DNA of 64,000 nt from Litomosoides sigmodontis (GCA_963070105.1 OY718803.1:1389501-1453500); one strand, 5' to 3'; positions 25,101 to 38,305 are shown, numbered from the stretch's first letter. Made by a program: numbers and translations. The notes: generated from the letters alone by a model not told the origin.

Positions 25101-27352
25101 TGCTTTGAATAGTTAACAAATCAAAATATGACACTTTCAAGTACGACACAAGTTCTAAATGAAGAGAATAATAAAAACTTTTAGTTTGAATTTGATGTTT
25201 AATTTAAATCAAGTAGGGGAGGGCAGGGAAAATATGTCACTTAGATGCTTATTTATCTCCAGAAGTCATAATATTAGCTTTTTCAGATTATTTATTTCTA
25301 TACAGCATGTTATTGCAGGAGTCATAGTAATCGGCATCAGCCGAGATCTTTTTTGACGATATTAGGAAACCGTTTTAGCTGGCAACGTTGTCTTATCTTC
25401 ATTGCAATCATTTTGCTTTTGCGGTTGGGTATTTTGTTTGAGAAATGTCGAGAAGAGCAGGGTGATGCATGTGAAGCCACAATATTTTCACAGCCATTTT
25501 CGCACATTCCTCATAGTGAGTTCTTTTCGCTTCGTTTGCAAATCCCGATAATTCAAAAAATGGTAGAAATCGTTAGTTGCCCAGAAACTTCTGTGGATTT
25601 TCCATTTAACCGGAAGAAGACGCGTTAAATACGACAGTAATTCAACTAATTGTAGTTTTAACCCCAGCTTAATAAAACTTCTAACTCAGAAGTCAGTAGC
25701 TTTTTCAGGTCCTACAAAAATAATGCGCTTTATACTCGGTATCGTAGTACAGATTGCGGCTGCATGTATGGCAACGAGGTTTTTACAAAATTATCCTTCC
25801 GAAATCTGGACGTCAACATTTATTTTTCCAACAACAGTTGCTACCATTGCTTTATGGTTGTCTTTTTGGTTACCTGAAGATACCTTTAGCCATTTTGCTC
25901 AATTTTCACTTGGTGCTGCTCAGGTTAGTTCTGAATTAAACATAGTACTACCAATGACTGTATCATGATAAAATAGCGCTGGATGCGATAATTATACGTT
26001 GCAGTAAGGACAAAGTCCCGAGACCACTTGGTCTGTCATTTAATATTTAACCAACAAAATTTCCTACGAAAGTTTATTTTTTCCTTCTTTTTTTTTGAGT
26101 ACCCTTCAATTGAATTGGCGAATATGTAGATCATTATTTTCAGATTGTTTATGGACTGTCATTGATCAATTTATTAATTATTTGTTTCCATGCAGCTCAT
26201 ATAGGAATGTTTTGGAGTGGGAGTGGTTGCGCAATTTCATATTTAATGTGTATATCATCTGTCTTATTTTTAATCCTGGGCGATGGTCTAGCATTCAGTT
26301 TCCTTTCGTTAATTATAATAATGTTCCTCATTCCTTTCGTTATCGACGATGGTATACCTCTTACTTGTATTTTTTTAATCATATTCTATCTCATTTTTCT
26401 ATTACTTTTCAGATTTTGATTTTTTTTCTACAAAGATATTAGAATAGTTATTCAGAAATTATGTTTTCTTACGTTTTTATTTATTTGTAGATTTTTCAAA
26501 TTTTATTTTTCTTTACTTATTTATTTAATTTGCTTCAACAAATTTTATTTTTCAGAATATTACCAAACAGTATTTCTTGTTTTTCTGTCATCATATGGTT
26601 TCTTCTCCTTATCACATCAACCTACATTCTCATCAATTCCATGGCAAGCAGCCTTCGTGGGTGTTCCCGGCAATTTTGCCATCCAGATGGTCCCAGGTGC
26701 ACTTGTTGTTGCACACATTTTTGCATCCCAGATTATCACAAGCGTGGCGCTGCCAATGCTTGTTGTACGACAAAATTGTCGACAAGATGGCCTTTCACAT
26801 TGGACTTATAAATTGATCTTATTTCATTCCTTAAAGGTCAGTTTAAGTTGACTCAGTGATACAAATATACAGTAAAATATTGAACTACAGTTGTTTTAAT
26901 TTGGTGGGGTATGATATCACCACTTTTCATAAAAGACCATTCCGTTTTGGAAATATCGAAAACCTTTTTTATATTGTGACACCAGTAACGGCGAATGTAA
27001 ACACTAAGATAAAAGTTTGAAATCTCCAAAAGCTGGAATTCTATAAGTCTTCCATTCGTTAGCAATAAAAAAATTAATGTCCATTTCGCTTTTCCAAGCA
27101 GGATGTGAACGGAAATTCATCTTTGTTTGAGATACCATCGATTTTTTAAGAATCGGATTTCAGGCGCTTGCAGTATGTGCAATGGCAGTCGTACACCGAA
27201 GACATTTGATGGTCTGGAAAATCTTTGCTCCGAAATTTATTTTCGAATCGCTTTCTCTGTGTGTTATATGTTTTACTTTACTAATCACCAACTGCATTTT
27301 CTGGAAGTTGGTCATACCACCACCTTTTGATTTAGCTGAGAAAAAGGGTTGA
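22102..27352 (+). CDS. PIGO: GPI ethanolamine phosphate transferase 3 (PIG-O)
   Basis: ER membrane enzyme that adds ethanolamine phosphate to the third mannose of the GPI precursor. Exons: 22102-22393, 22766-22964, 23243-23334, 23427-23740, 24164-24525, 24756-25073, 25379-25515, 25709-25923, 26144-26351, 26556-26836, 27164-27352; 868 aa plus an unplaced N-terminus. The N-terminal TM is followed by the alkaline-phosphatase-fold domain with metal-ligand motifs [35 protein letters not shown] and [14 protein letters not shown]. The many-TM C-terminal half ends with [17 protein letters not shown], as in vertebrate PIG-O. The exon at 22102 has no ATG; a short first exon MSP at 22033-22041 would fit in phase but has a weak donor. 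Introns after 22964 and 23334 are GC-AG, required to restore [13 protein letters not shown] and TVDQMILDNLF. Assignment is firm. Confidence 0.92.
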
Positions 27353-27379
27353 TAATTTGTTTTCTTTCAAGGATTACCA

Positions 27380-27553
27380 ATGTTCCAAAAATCACTTGGT
27401 AAGGAGTTTAGAGTCTTTTATGTGAAACATTTTCTTGTTTTGCTCGGATTAATTACTTTATTGATTTATATATCATTCTATCCCTTCGTTGTGCCTTTGA
27501 AAATCCTTTGTGACCGTACGGCAGGTATTTTGATTTCTTTTTTCTTCATTTGA
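27380..27553 (+). pseudogene. 57-codon membrane ORF, faintly COX11-like
   Basis: The ORF starts 28 bases after the PIGO stop, eight bases past a TTTCAAG that could be a splice acceptor. It encodes one TM helix followed by PFVVPLKILCDRTAG. That end faintly resembles the VPL-x-FC-x-x-T-G segment after the single TM of the cytochrome oxidase assembly factor COX11, with a one-residue gap. A donor-like GTATTTTG follows, but I see none of the COX11 copper-binding domain downstream, where the opposite-strand gene begins. It could be a fragment, a tiny membrane protein, or chance. Confidence 0.25.
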
Positions 27554-27825
27554 TACAGTTTAATAGTGTATTAAAAGTTAAGCTATGATTATGTTACATT
27601 AATAATGCTGTTGTTACAATCTTAGGATCGTAGGACCTTCCCTATTTTTTTTTGAGTGGAATTGTAATCAAATGCATTGCATAAATAAGTGAAGCCGCCA
27701 AATATAAGCTTTTTCTAACAAATTCTCCGCAATTATTTGCAAAGTATGGATTAGCGGCTCTGACTGGAAATAACCGTCTGATTCACTATTTACAATTTCA
27801 TTTACCTTGGCATATGTTTATATAA

Positions 27826-30301
27826 TCAATCAATAACCACACGCTTGAAAATTTTCTGCGATTCCGTGAAAAGATCACTTGAACATCCGTGAAAGAAATC
27901 AACACTTAGACTGGGTGTGTTCTGTACGAGCTCGAAGTACTGTAGTAGGCTTTCCTCACAAAGGCCGTTTGATATGATAATATCTGCCAGAGCAACTTGC
28001 TCGGGTATACTACTTTGTACCCACCTTTCCAGTGGGAGTCTCTCTAGCGATGGTAGTAACTCTGTTCGTAAAATATCTAAATAATTATCTATTTGTGCTG
28101 ATATCTTTCCAGCTCGCTTATTAAATTCACGTTGTAACCAGCTGATACGGTGTTCCTTCATCGTAATTGCCAAGAGACCTACACGACTTTTCCTAATTTC
28201 AGCATCAAGCTCCTGAAAACAAACTTTTATTTGCAAACAAAATTAACTAGGGCAAACCTAGAGAAATTTTTCACATTGTCATCATAACTTTAAAAGGATT
28301 TTCATAGCTGTTTGTTAATGTGATTGAATTTTATGGAGTGCTTTCAGCTATTTTACAATAAAATTATCCAAATTTCCCAGTCCACAGTTTAAGCACGAAA
28401 CAAGGGAAGAGCTGAAAAAAGCGCTGAAATGCTAGACTTTTACAACAATTTTCAGCATTTGCCAAACAAAACAATTTAGAATTGACCTTGAATTTTCCAG
28501 TACAAGGCAGAGATTCTTTAATTGTGGAAATGAAATTCGCCCTTAGTCGTGGATTATTCTTTGCGGCGATGAGATCCTTCATCAACACCTATAATATTCA
28601 AAATAAAAACTAAACAATTCTTTCGTTTAAACGAAATCCCCCAATGTGTATGATAATACTCCTTGAAATCATATGCAAATGGTAACCAGTTTTTCAAATT
28701 TTACAGATGCACCTAACCCCAAGTATATTAAAATATTTCAATACTGCCTACTTGCCTTGCCTCTTTTTCCATATATATATAAATATAATATATACATATA
28801 TATATGAAAATGTGTGGTTTAAATTAGTTTAAATTTAAATATGTAATTTCCTACAATGTAAGCAGTTGCGCGTTCAATTCGATGTACGCTGCACTCACGA
28901 CTTGTTGACGGAAGCTCATGCATTGCCAATTGCTTTGCTAATTCTCGAACAATTGAATAATTGCTATATTTCCGATGGCTAATGATATATTTCATGATAA
29001 AAAATGCAAATTCAAGATGCATTTCATTGGTAAGCGATGAGACCAACAATCGAGCAACCCTAACATAATTGTATCTTAGTGCATGACGTGTGATTAATTC
29101 ATGGAAATCCATCGATCTAAATAAATTGTAACATGAATATGATTCATCACTGTATGATTGCTGTAAAAACAAAATGTTTGAATGGATGGATAATTCAAAA
29201 CTATTAACTCGCACTTCATATTCCAATTCAAACAGAAACTTATGAGAGTAGATCTTAGAAAAATAAATAAGCTAAACTACAAGCCATCGGAAAGAATTAT
29301 GTCAATAATGTTAGGATGCCCACTACTTCTCAGTGATCTGTTAAGTGGAGAGACTTGACGCCGTACAATCCATCCTCATTGAAAAAGGTTGGAAAGAAGT
29401 AATGGCATGTACTGCTTCAGTAGAGCAAAATAAACTGTTATCTCAGATTTTCATATAAAAATTAGTAACCAATCATAGAAAATCTTCAATAACGCTTAAA
29501 AAAAGTTTATTATTAACACGAAATTGGCTGAAAGCCCAAATTATATATTTAAGAATCATCATTCAGATCATAAACTAGAGAACCATGAAATAAAACTATA
29601 TTTATTTCACAGGAAAAAAACATAAGATTTGGTTACCAAATGGCTATAAAATATTAACAATGAAAAATGCAAAAAAATTCCGTGTTCATTTTTGAAGATT
29701 TCAATCATTTCAATAAAAATGAAATTTGGTAAGTACATAGATACATATGACAATGAATGAAAAAATGAAAAACATCATTTCTGTGCATTATTGTGAAAGT
29801 CACCTAATTCTCCAAAAAAAAAACATTGTAATCCTAGTCGAAAAAACATTCACTAAACTATGAAGTAACAATGAAAGTTAAAAAATCCAAAATTTATGCT
29901 AATAACTTCCACCCGCACGTGCAAATGGAAAAACAGATGGAGTCCAAAAGCAAATGATTAAAATGCTGTTTTCAAAAATGAAAATATCCGACAATTTTAT
30001 TTGACATCTCTCCAACAGAAATAATTAACAAGCAAAGGACGCATTTAAATAAAATGTGTGGAAATCCGATTTCGACCGAAAGCGGTTTGATTAAAAATTC
30101 ACACAGATTCAAATTTACGCAGATTCAAAAACTTCACTACTACTATCTCCGTTTCATTACAAAACCTTTAACCATGACCTCCTAAATGAAGGATCACTTT
30201 CGTGTGCTGTTATTTCAAACAGTGATGCGGGCAATATGGTTATTTGATATTCCAGAAGCTTAGCTACGGATTCAAGAAAAAGTGGTGTAGAGTCATGGCA
30301 C
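27826..30301 (-). CDS. Conserved-looking multi-exon protein, family unknown
   Basis: I do not recognise this. Minus-strand exons 30301-30166, 29253-28855, 28588-28487 and 28212-27826 join in consistent phase, giving about 340 aa to a TGA at 27826-27828. Acceptors are good (TTGTTCCAG, TTTTTCTAAG, TTTGTTTTCAG). Most of the product looks alpha-helical and leucine-rich (PLFLESVAKLLEYQITILPA, FHELITRHALRYNYVRVARL, IDNYLDILRTELLPSLERL). There is no signal peptide, TM segment or zinc motif. The first placed exon has no ATG and needs two bases from an upstream exon, which I could not find in the 400 bp before the VAP gene. So the VAP gene may lie within a long intron of this one, or the 5' end is degenerate. 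The intron 29254-30165 is about 900 bp of AT-rich DNA. Confidence 0.6.
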
Positions 30302-30699
30302 CTGGAACAAACTGAAATTTCTATAATATCAAAAATAATGAACTTCGGTTCAAAAGACCTGGAAAACTCTGAATTAAATTTGTTCTATTCATGCTCCCTT
30401 GCTGACTCGTCTCTTTTACATTCTACAGTTGATCAGAATTCACAGAAGCAGAAATAATGATTTCATATAAAATATTGCACGTTACACAGCGCATCATTAT
30501 TTCAAAGCAGAGAAAAAGCAACAGGAAATAAATGGAGTTCAGTAAGGAAGGAATAGGAACGATAAAAGAATAACCTTATAACCGGGCAACAAAAAAATTT
30601 ATCCATTTTACATCATGCTAGCTTTGTAGGTTTCTCTATTGTGATAAATAATTGTGTTAGCTTCAATTGTTTTAGTAAACCGCAACGAGCACACTCATC

Positions 30700-33184
30700 T
30701 TAAAACAGTTTGCCAAAAATGAGTCCAAACATAAGGGCAGCAAATCCAACCAGCACCACCTGAAAAAAATTATTTAAATTAGCACGAGAAGATATAATGC
30801 AAATAGTTAATATTATAACAGCAATTCGAGATAGTAGAAAAATCATTGGATTTAAATTACAGAAATTCTTTCGTGATACAACATAATTATAGCACGACAT
30901 CGTTCCGACTATGTAAGCGATCAAATGTACTTTACCTAGCTATGCTACATACAGCTATGCGATGGGAGAAATAAAGGAATTCACCCGAATATATTTCTTG
31001 AAACTCCTGTTATAGTTAGTCTAAAGTCCAGAAAATTTGAAATTTTTTGTCGTGTTAGAAAATATTTGAAAATTCTGAACAACGCCACCTGCGCATATTT
31101 TCAGTATTATAACTCACTTGAAGAACTGTAATTCCACCCTCTGATGTCTGATTACCCGTGACTTGAGGAAGTACCTCAAGTGCAGCAAGCCGAGCCTGAA
31201 ATTAATGAATACTTAAAAACCTTCTAGCTCAGATGGAAACACGAAACCATAATTCTTCCTATATAAATTTGAACATACATTATTCGAAAAAGCTCGATAA
31301 CCTGATTCTAAAAAACCTGTACAAGAGATAAATGAAAAGTAAATGCCTATAATGCAAACTTCTATTTACTTCGCTAACCTTAAGGTTGTTGTTGTCCCTT
31401 TCCAAACTAGCTTTCACAGCTTCAGCTCTATTCTTCTCTTCAATTATACGACGTACTTCGGCATCAAGATTCTGAATCACGCCAGTACATTTGAATATAC
31501 ATGAATGCAGCGACGAAAAATATATTTAAAACAAAAAGTAGAACAGTAATAACCTAAATTACTTGAGATACTTTACAAATTTAAACTGATTTCGTAAATC
31601 TAAAGCAGCAAACTGTACCGCAGGGTATCCACCACTTGCAGGTTTTGATTCCGAGGACACTCGAGGAGGCGTTTTGTCACCTCCGCATTCTGCAGCAGGA
31701 GGGTGCTCAAAGACGACTCGCAACTTCGAATCCATAAGTTCGGAGGGCTGCGCGTTTTTCCAAATACTATCTATATTTTTTTCAAACACCGCTTAATCAA
31801 GCTAAGCAGAATTATGCAATGAATTATCCTTCCCAAAATGTACACATTCTAAACACAGACTGGATAAAAGTCCTGACTGTTCCCAAATTCTGAAAGGTCG
31901 CGGTGAAAGCGCTCATACAACGACTAAAGTTTCGATCCTGTGGTGAACAGTCAAACCTTGGGTTCCGTCTTATTCAGACGAGGCTGACCAATTCCACCTC
32001 AGACATCAGTCACAAATCCAAATCATCGCGCATTCAACAGAACCAAACTCAAACAGTTCAACTGCCTGTCATCTCTTGAACCACTAGACCATGCAGACCA
32101 GCAAAACCACCCTCCCCCTCACATTAACCAAGAACTGAAATGGAAAAAAGAAACTTAGAGGCGAAAATTTTTGCTAATTTAATCTAATCTCGCCCAAAAA
32201 TTTTTAAATAAAATTGACTTCAAATATACATCAAAACATAAACTCGCAAATGTTCTCAGTGTACCAGTCCACTGCATGATATGAAGAACTCCACCACGAA
32301 GGACGTATAAGAGCATACCTAAGGTGAGATCGCCCGGTGGTGCATATACGCTTTGCACCATGAATTTGTGTTTAGTATGCTCCAGTTCTACATTACTGGA
32401 TGCATCGAATGGCTGAAGCATGACCGCTACATCACACATTTCTCCTGGGCTGAGTATACCCGAGTTCGGACGTACACAGTACTGTTTTGGTGCTGTTGTC
32501 TTCACCTAAACACATTCAAACCGACCTTTAATTTAAAAAAAAACGACTCCTTCACTGTTTCAGGAGATGCATTCCTCCCCAGCACTTCCGGAGTAGCACA
32601 CTGTTTTAGCATAACAAAATATGCCATGGATGAATTGCACAACACCACTCGTTACTAATGGATTTGAACAAAAGATAAAGCAACATATTCAGAATTTCTA
32701 CATAAACTCACGAATAATTTCACACATAAATTTATGTTGTTAATACAGATAAACTTTACGGACCTTGAAGCAAACTTGACGTTCGGTAGGGTTCGTTAAC
32801 TTCATCTGACAAGTCACTACATCGTTAAAGGGACCTGAAAAGGCGAAATCATCTGAGACGTTCCTACTCAACGACATTGTAACACAAATGAGGGATGGCG
32901 TAAAACTCAACCAAAAGCAGCATTTATAATATATAATTTTTCGCCAATTCTACAGCCTACGGAAAAAATATCATTAGTAGTTTGACAGGCTTGTCACTAC
33001 AATTTCATTTAGCTTCATCTAATTCTTAATAAAAGCTATTACTTGATCAAAAACGGCATAACCTTACGTATCACATTGCACAATATCGTCAAACTACTCT
33101 AAACCAATGCAATTAGGAAAAAAAACCTTTAAAGATAAGTTCATGGGAAGGCTCAATCGTGAGCACTTGCAATGTTCTTGACAT
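30700..33184 (-). CDS. vpr-1: VAMP-associated protein (VAP), MSP-domain ER tether
   Basis: ER tail-anchored adaptor that recruits FFAT-motif proteins to membrane contact sites; in C. elegans the MSP domain is also cleaved and secreted. Exons on the minus strand: 33184-33127, 32834-32764, 32505-32319, 31770-31619, 31471-31379, 31195-31118, 30759-30700; all phases agree and give 232 aa. The start [19 protein letters not shown] is the family N-terminus. Residues 1 to about 125 are the MSP domain, with [15 protein letters not shown] (FFAT-binding face; the Pro equivalent to human VAPB P56 is present) and [11 protein letters not shown]. Residues about 157-187 form the coiled coil ([20 protein letters not shown]). 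Residues 214-232 are the TM anchor ([19 protein letters not shown]), with a GxxxxxxG face. The largest intron is about 600 bp (31771-32318). Complete and intact. Confidence 0.95.
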
Positions 33185-33484
33185 TTCTGACTCAATTTTC
33201 TGACAACCAAATTCCTAATCAATTCTCTTCCTGAAACTATGCGTGAAATATATTAAAAGCACTTAACACATAGAAACAAAAAAGGAAAGAAAAAACATAG
33301 ACAAAAACGTGACCATATGTTACTTATGCAAGAACAAAATCATGCAATTACCATTATAACAAAGACTTATTCATATCAAATCTTATAGATAGAAAAATAC
33401 GACGTGAATCATGTAAAACGACACTCCACTTCAACAAAAAAATAAAACAAAAAATGGTGAGAATTTGGAAGTTTGATGAAGATT

Positions 33485-33560
33485 ACTAGTACAATTAAAA
33501 TTATGAATATAATTTGGTAAAAACTAGTACAATTAAAATTATGAATATAATTTGGTAAAA
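33485..33560. repeat. Perfect 38-bp tandem duplication
   Basis: Two identical adjacent copies of a unit beginning ACTAGTACAATTAAAATTAT. Identity indicates a recent duplication. Confidence 0.9.
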
Positions 33561-34847
33561 TAATCCATTTTGGTTCTTTTACTACTGTTACTAGAATTAC
33601 TCTTTCTAATAAGTAATAGTCTTCTAGCATCTCTGTGACAGACACGCAAATATAATTCTGATCATATGTCCGGAAAATTCGTGCTTTTTTAAAATTTCTA
33701 CTTCCCTTCCAACTATGACGCCATCCAAACGATAATTTATGAAGCAGAAGGGAATTTCTTGTGATAGGAAATATGCAATGCCACGATGGGAATGTATGTG
33801 GTAGCAGTTCTTGCTGCATGCACAATATTCCTTTTCTTTTGCTTACTACTTAACAGTCACCGATCACCCCCAATTTTAGACGACACATTCTTGATAGATA
33901 AATAAGCTGTAAAATAACGCAGCTAGCAAAGCCGATAAGAGTCCGCTTCACAATGAACAAACTTCGGAGCATGCTTTACACAAGCGATGCGACTATTTTA
34001 AAAGGCTTATTTATCTAAAGTGTCGCCAACTTAATGAGTGAAACAAAATGAACGATCGAAACCGTACGATTAATTTGATGATAATCCTGAAATGTACTTC
34101 TACTACTGTGAACAAGTTCACTTGCGTAACTTTCACGGGCAGACAACAATATCGAAAAAATTTGCGTAAGGTAAGGATAATACAGCATACAGATCACACT
34201 TGAAGCAGTTTTATCGATCATTTATGCAAAAAGTTAGCTCGAATTCTGCCATCACTACCTTTACTACTTCCCTTCAAACAGAATAATTAAATCTAACAAG
34301 ATCATTCCTGAGCATCAATAGTACTGTTTAAGCACTTCACTTCCGCCCTCATCAGAATCCATTACAGTTATTTGGTGGGAATATAAGTGCTTTTCGAAAA
34401 GAAACATTTGAAATAATTTTCCAATATGCATGAGTTTGCAGTTAAAAATTAACTGCAAAAGTACACGTTTGAACTAGCACCTATCCTACAGAAGTACAGA
34501 ATGCAACCAGAAATGAAAACTTTTAGATCGTTTTTGCTAACCGTACATTTTTGTGAAATAATTCTGATTTAAAAAAAGGAAAAAGACACTGTCCGATAAC
34601 ACAATTATTTCTTGGCTTAAATGATATTATAATATCTGCTGACATTCAACCTTGATCCATCTGCAAACAACAAAATAACAAAAAATGCTTTTTCCATCAG
34701 CTCAACCACTAATAGAATCTATTGGCGTAACAAGAGAAGTTAATCGGTCAAATTATCAAAAGCTTGAAAGTTAAGTGTCGTTGAGGAGAGCAAAGTTCAA
34801 TTCACTTTAGTGATTTACGGAAATGCAAATGACAACCCAACCGCACA

Positions 34848-34850
<3 letters not shown>

Positions 34851-34900
<50 letters not shown>
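34851..34900. repeat. (CA)n microsatellite
   Basis: About 25 CA units. Confidence 0.9.
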
Positions 34901-34904
<4 letters not shown>

Positions 34905-35404
34905 GCATTCATATGTATATTATTCACATGTATAGTTATTCACGAAATAAATTCCAAGCAAGTAATCAATTGATGTAGTAGAAATAGTTTTCATGCTTAA
35001 GGTAGATTTGAAAGAGTGTTAGAGGGCGCTATGTTGCAATATGTTTGCATTTGCTGGACATTTAACGATGTATGAAAACAATAAGTGGAAAAAGTGGAAT
35101 TCTTGACCGAATGACCATCCTTTTGCGATCGCATGAAATCTTCTCATCATTATAACAAAGTCTAAAATCGTCCACCACCAATCCACCTATCGTCCACCGT
35201 CCATCCCATCCCGTCCATCGCACTAAACAAATGTCTCAAAAGAAGCAAAACGTAAAGAGTGTTCGTGGCAAGAATCGTTTGAATGTTGTAGCGCGGAGGT
35301 CACCACCTATTCATCCATACGCTCACGTATGTCTGCAAGTCTATAGCGTGAGAAAGGTAGGGGGGGAAGTTGCACCGATTGAATTTACATACTTATGCTA
35401 TACT

Positions 35405-35426
35405 ATGTGTGTGTGTGTGTCTGTAC

Positions 35427-35452
<26 letters not shown>
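35405..35452. repeat. (GT)n microsatellite
   Basis: Short GT runs interrupted once by CTGTAC. Confidence 0.85.
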
Positions 35453-35458
<6 letters not shown>

Positions 35459-37060
35459 CTTAACTTTCCATACTCTCTCACCTTCTTTCTAGCCGTTGCA
35501 GTTGTTTGAACTAAATGAACTTCACTTTTCACTCACAAATTTTATTCTAATCTATAGCTTATAACGGATGTATTAAAATGAACTGACAAGACATCACGAC
35601 GTGTTAACAAGATAAGCTATACAATTGAAATGATGCTAATATTGAAAAACGAAATATTTGATAACACACCTATACGTTATGCAAATAATGCAATTGTCAA
35701 TATCAGTGAAATAATCATTTCAAATGAATTTAATTAAAATTTTATTATCCTATGAAAAAAAAATTGGTTGGTATTGTTGTGAGAAATTTTCTCATTGAAA
35801 AATTTCATTCATCCTCCACCATCTCCTCCTCCTGCTGCTGTTGTCGTTGTTTGTTGCTTGTTGTTTATGAGTTAGGATACACCTTTGGATAGCTTTTTTT
35901 TTTGGATATTTCTTTGGATAGCATTTTTTTTTGGATTTTTTGGATCCCATTGATAGACTGGGTTGTTTTGCAGAAAAAAATTTTACTAGATGAATTTAAA
36001 TGACAAATTTTATTCATTTGAAAATTTGAAAATGGGCGAAAGAAGTTGATCGAAATTTCACAGTCCCTCTTCATTTCATAACTCAAAGAAAGAAAAAATC
36101 GTAGATAGCCAAATCAAAGATTTTTTTTTAATGCAATCGTAATAATTTTACTTATATACGTATATATATGAGTACACTTCATGTGAATCATATGTGATCA
36201 GTCTATCCTAATAAGATTGCAAGCGAATTTCTGCTTTTTTTTTTTAAATTATAAATGATAAATTTGTAAAATTTTTGCATGAAAATAATGCTGTAAAGTA
36301 TTGAACAAGCTATGATTTATTTTATTATAAAAATATGCAAATTAATTGGATGAAAAACTGCAAATTAAAATTGTATGAAATAAAATTCACATTATTGATT
36401 AGTTTTAAATTCATCGTGAAAATTTGATTCAAACGACAAGCATCCGACATTCTTGCAAAATTTTCCAATCAGTCCTATTGATCCATAGTGAAAAATATCT
36501 GTAATAGTGTGTGACGTCATATTTACAGTTAGTTCCCTTCTCATTTAAATACAATTATAATTCGCTTCTAATATAAATTTTTGAATTATTATGAGTTAAT
36601 TCATCGCTCATAAGTTGTAATTTGAATTCAGAATTAAATGACTTATTTCTACGCTTTTTTTTTCAATTCATTAATCATTAGCAGAAAAAAATTAAATCAG
36701 TTTTTTTTTTTTAAAAAAAATCAATCAGCCTGTTAAATCAATCTGTTTTTTTTTAAAAAAAATCAAAAAAAATCAAAAAAATCAATATCGGTAAATTAAA
36801 AAAAAAGATATATTTATGATTACTTAAATATAATTATGTGTGCTTAAAATGGAAATCTTGTCCCTTCTTTCTTTCTCATTATTTATTCATAATATTTCAA
36901 TTCTCAAATGAATATTTCAAAATTTCTATTCAACCGAAAAATTACATCTTATATGATTGTGAAATGAATTCGAAAATTTCAATGTTAAAAATAAAGCCCT
37001 CGTCACCCTTCCCTCATTTCTCCTATTTATCGAAATATGCAAATTGTGACAGAGAGGCGT

Positions 37061-38305
37061 TTACCTTCCTTCGGTGAAACCCTTCTTGCTCTTTTGTATT
37101 TTATACTTTCCACGTTCCAACACGATAAATGGACTGAGCGCATGCAGTTCTGTGATGCAACGCTCTTGCGGTAGCAGTCGTAGCTTTTTCATCGTTTCAT
37201 AATATACTTGTAATGCTGGGAATAATTTTTATAAAATATTTCAATTTCAAAATCTAACAATTTTAAAACAATTTCTAGCATTTACGTTTACTCTTTTATA
37301 AGAAAAAAAAAATTTTTTGTTTGAATATTTTAGTTTGTTAAATGAAGTGAAAATAATTTAAACATTTTTGTTTGAATGTAAAAATAATTTCATTTTTGAG
37401 CGGAAAAGATAGAAAAGCAAAAAGGAATTGCAACACAACAAGTTTGATAATTAATTAATTGCACTTTGCAAACATTGAAAATGATCACGCGAGAAATTAT
37501 AGCAATTTAATTTGGCTAATAGTTGCATGCTTAATTGATAAATGATTGTTAAAATGATGAAAAGTGAAAGTGTGTAAGATTTATTGCAACTTTTACTTCT
37601 CCCTTCACTAATTTGCATATCGCACCATCTCTATCACTCTTATCACCACATCATTATCAATTTTAAACTTAATATTTTTTATCGAATTTTATATGATATT
37701 TCAATTGCTGAAAATAAACTAATTAGTATAACAGCTATACTTCCTTTGAAAATTTAACGAAATTTTAAAATAACTGTACCACCAAGTCCACGACATGTCG
37801 GTGTTTGTGGCTCAATCAATTCCGCATCATTATCATACAGTGATAAAATACCATCCAAATTACCCTCTGCATTATAACTATCAAGCTGAAACTAACGTAA
37901 CAAACTTCAATCATTCATAAGCTTACTCCTTTCAAATAATTAATTTATAAAAAATACTAATGCAATTAAATTAGACGTAGCCGAATGAAACTGATAATAT
38001 CAGTATGAGAGAGACAATACATAACAAATAGCTAAAAGTATAAATTCAATTTTGTCAAATAATTGCAAACTGAACCAAAGCAACAAAAAAAAAGAGGCGC
38101 GTGCCATTTGATAGAATGGGAATTTTAATTAAAAATTTCAATCGCTTAATTAAGTGATAATACTTGCCAGCTTAGCATTTTCCTGAATAGCTTGATGCAA
38201 TTGCTCAACGATGTAGTGAGTTTTCGACAACGAATTCAGTAGCAGTTGTTGTTGCTTGCCAAGTCCAACATTAAACCTTGCGAAAGTGCCTGCTTCTTGG
38301 TCCAT
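37061..38305 (-). CDS. Small three-exon protein, family unknown
   Basis: I do not recognise this. Minus-strand exons 38305-38168, 37885-37780 and 37215-37061 join in phase to 132 aa with a proper ATG and a TAA. Exon 1 encodes a helical, Gln-rich segment (FNVGLGKQQQLLLNSLSKTH, then YIVEQLHQAIQENAKL) that could form a short coiled coil. Exon 2 is acidic and ends in IEPQTPTCRGLG. Exon 3 is basic (VYYETMKKLRLLPQERCITE, LERGKYKIQKSKKGF). The first intron begins GCAAGT (GC-AG); no GT donor nearby keeps the frame. The sequence GAAGG|GTAA at the end overlaps a possible donor, so a further exon cannot be excluded. No TM or signal peptide. Confidence 0.6.

Larger units (their letters stand above)
33185..37060. 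other. Intergenic upstream of VAP; no firm gene
   Basis: The block holds a perfect 38-bp tandem duplication (33485-33560), a (CA)n array, a (GT)n run and long poly-A/poly-T inverted tracts near 36690-36790. A minus-strand frame at 34015-34221 and a plus-strand frame starting at ATG 35231 (MSQKKQNVKSVRGKNRLNVV, with a possible donor at GGAG|GTCACC) are the only stretches that look mildly coding. Neither joins to anything recognisable. Confidence 0.5.

Noticed and set aside
33409..33825. 138-codon minus frame upstream of VAP
   Set aside because: It reads through the 38-bp tandem duplication, and has no acceptor/donor pattern or known motif.
35231..35300. Possible first exon MSQKKQNVKSVRG...
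   Set aside because: The ATG and a donor-like site are present, but no partner exon was found on the plus strand downstream.
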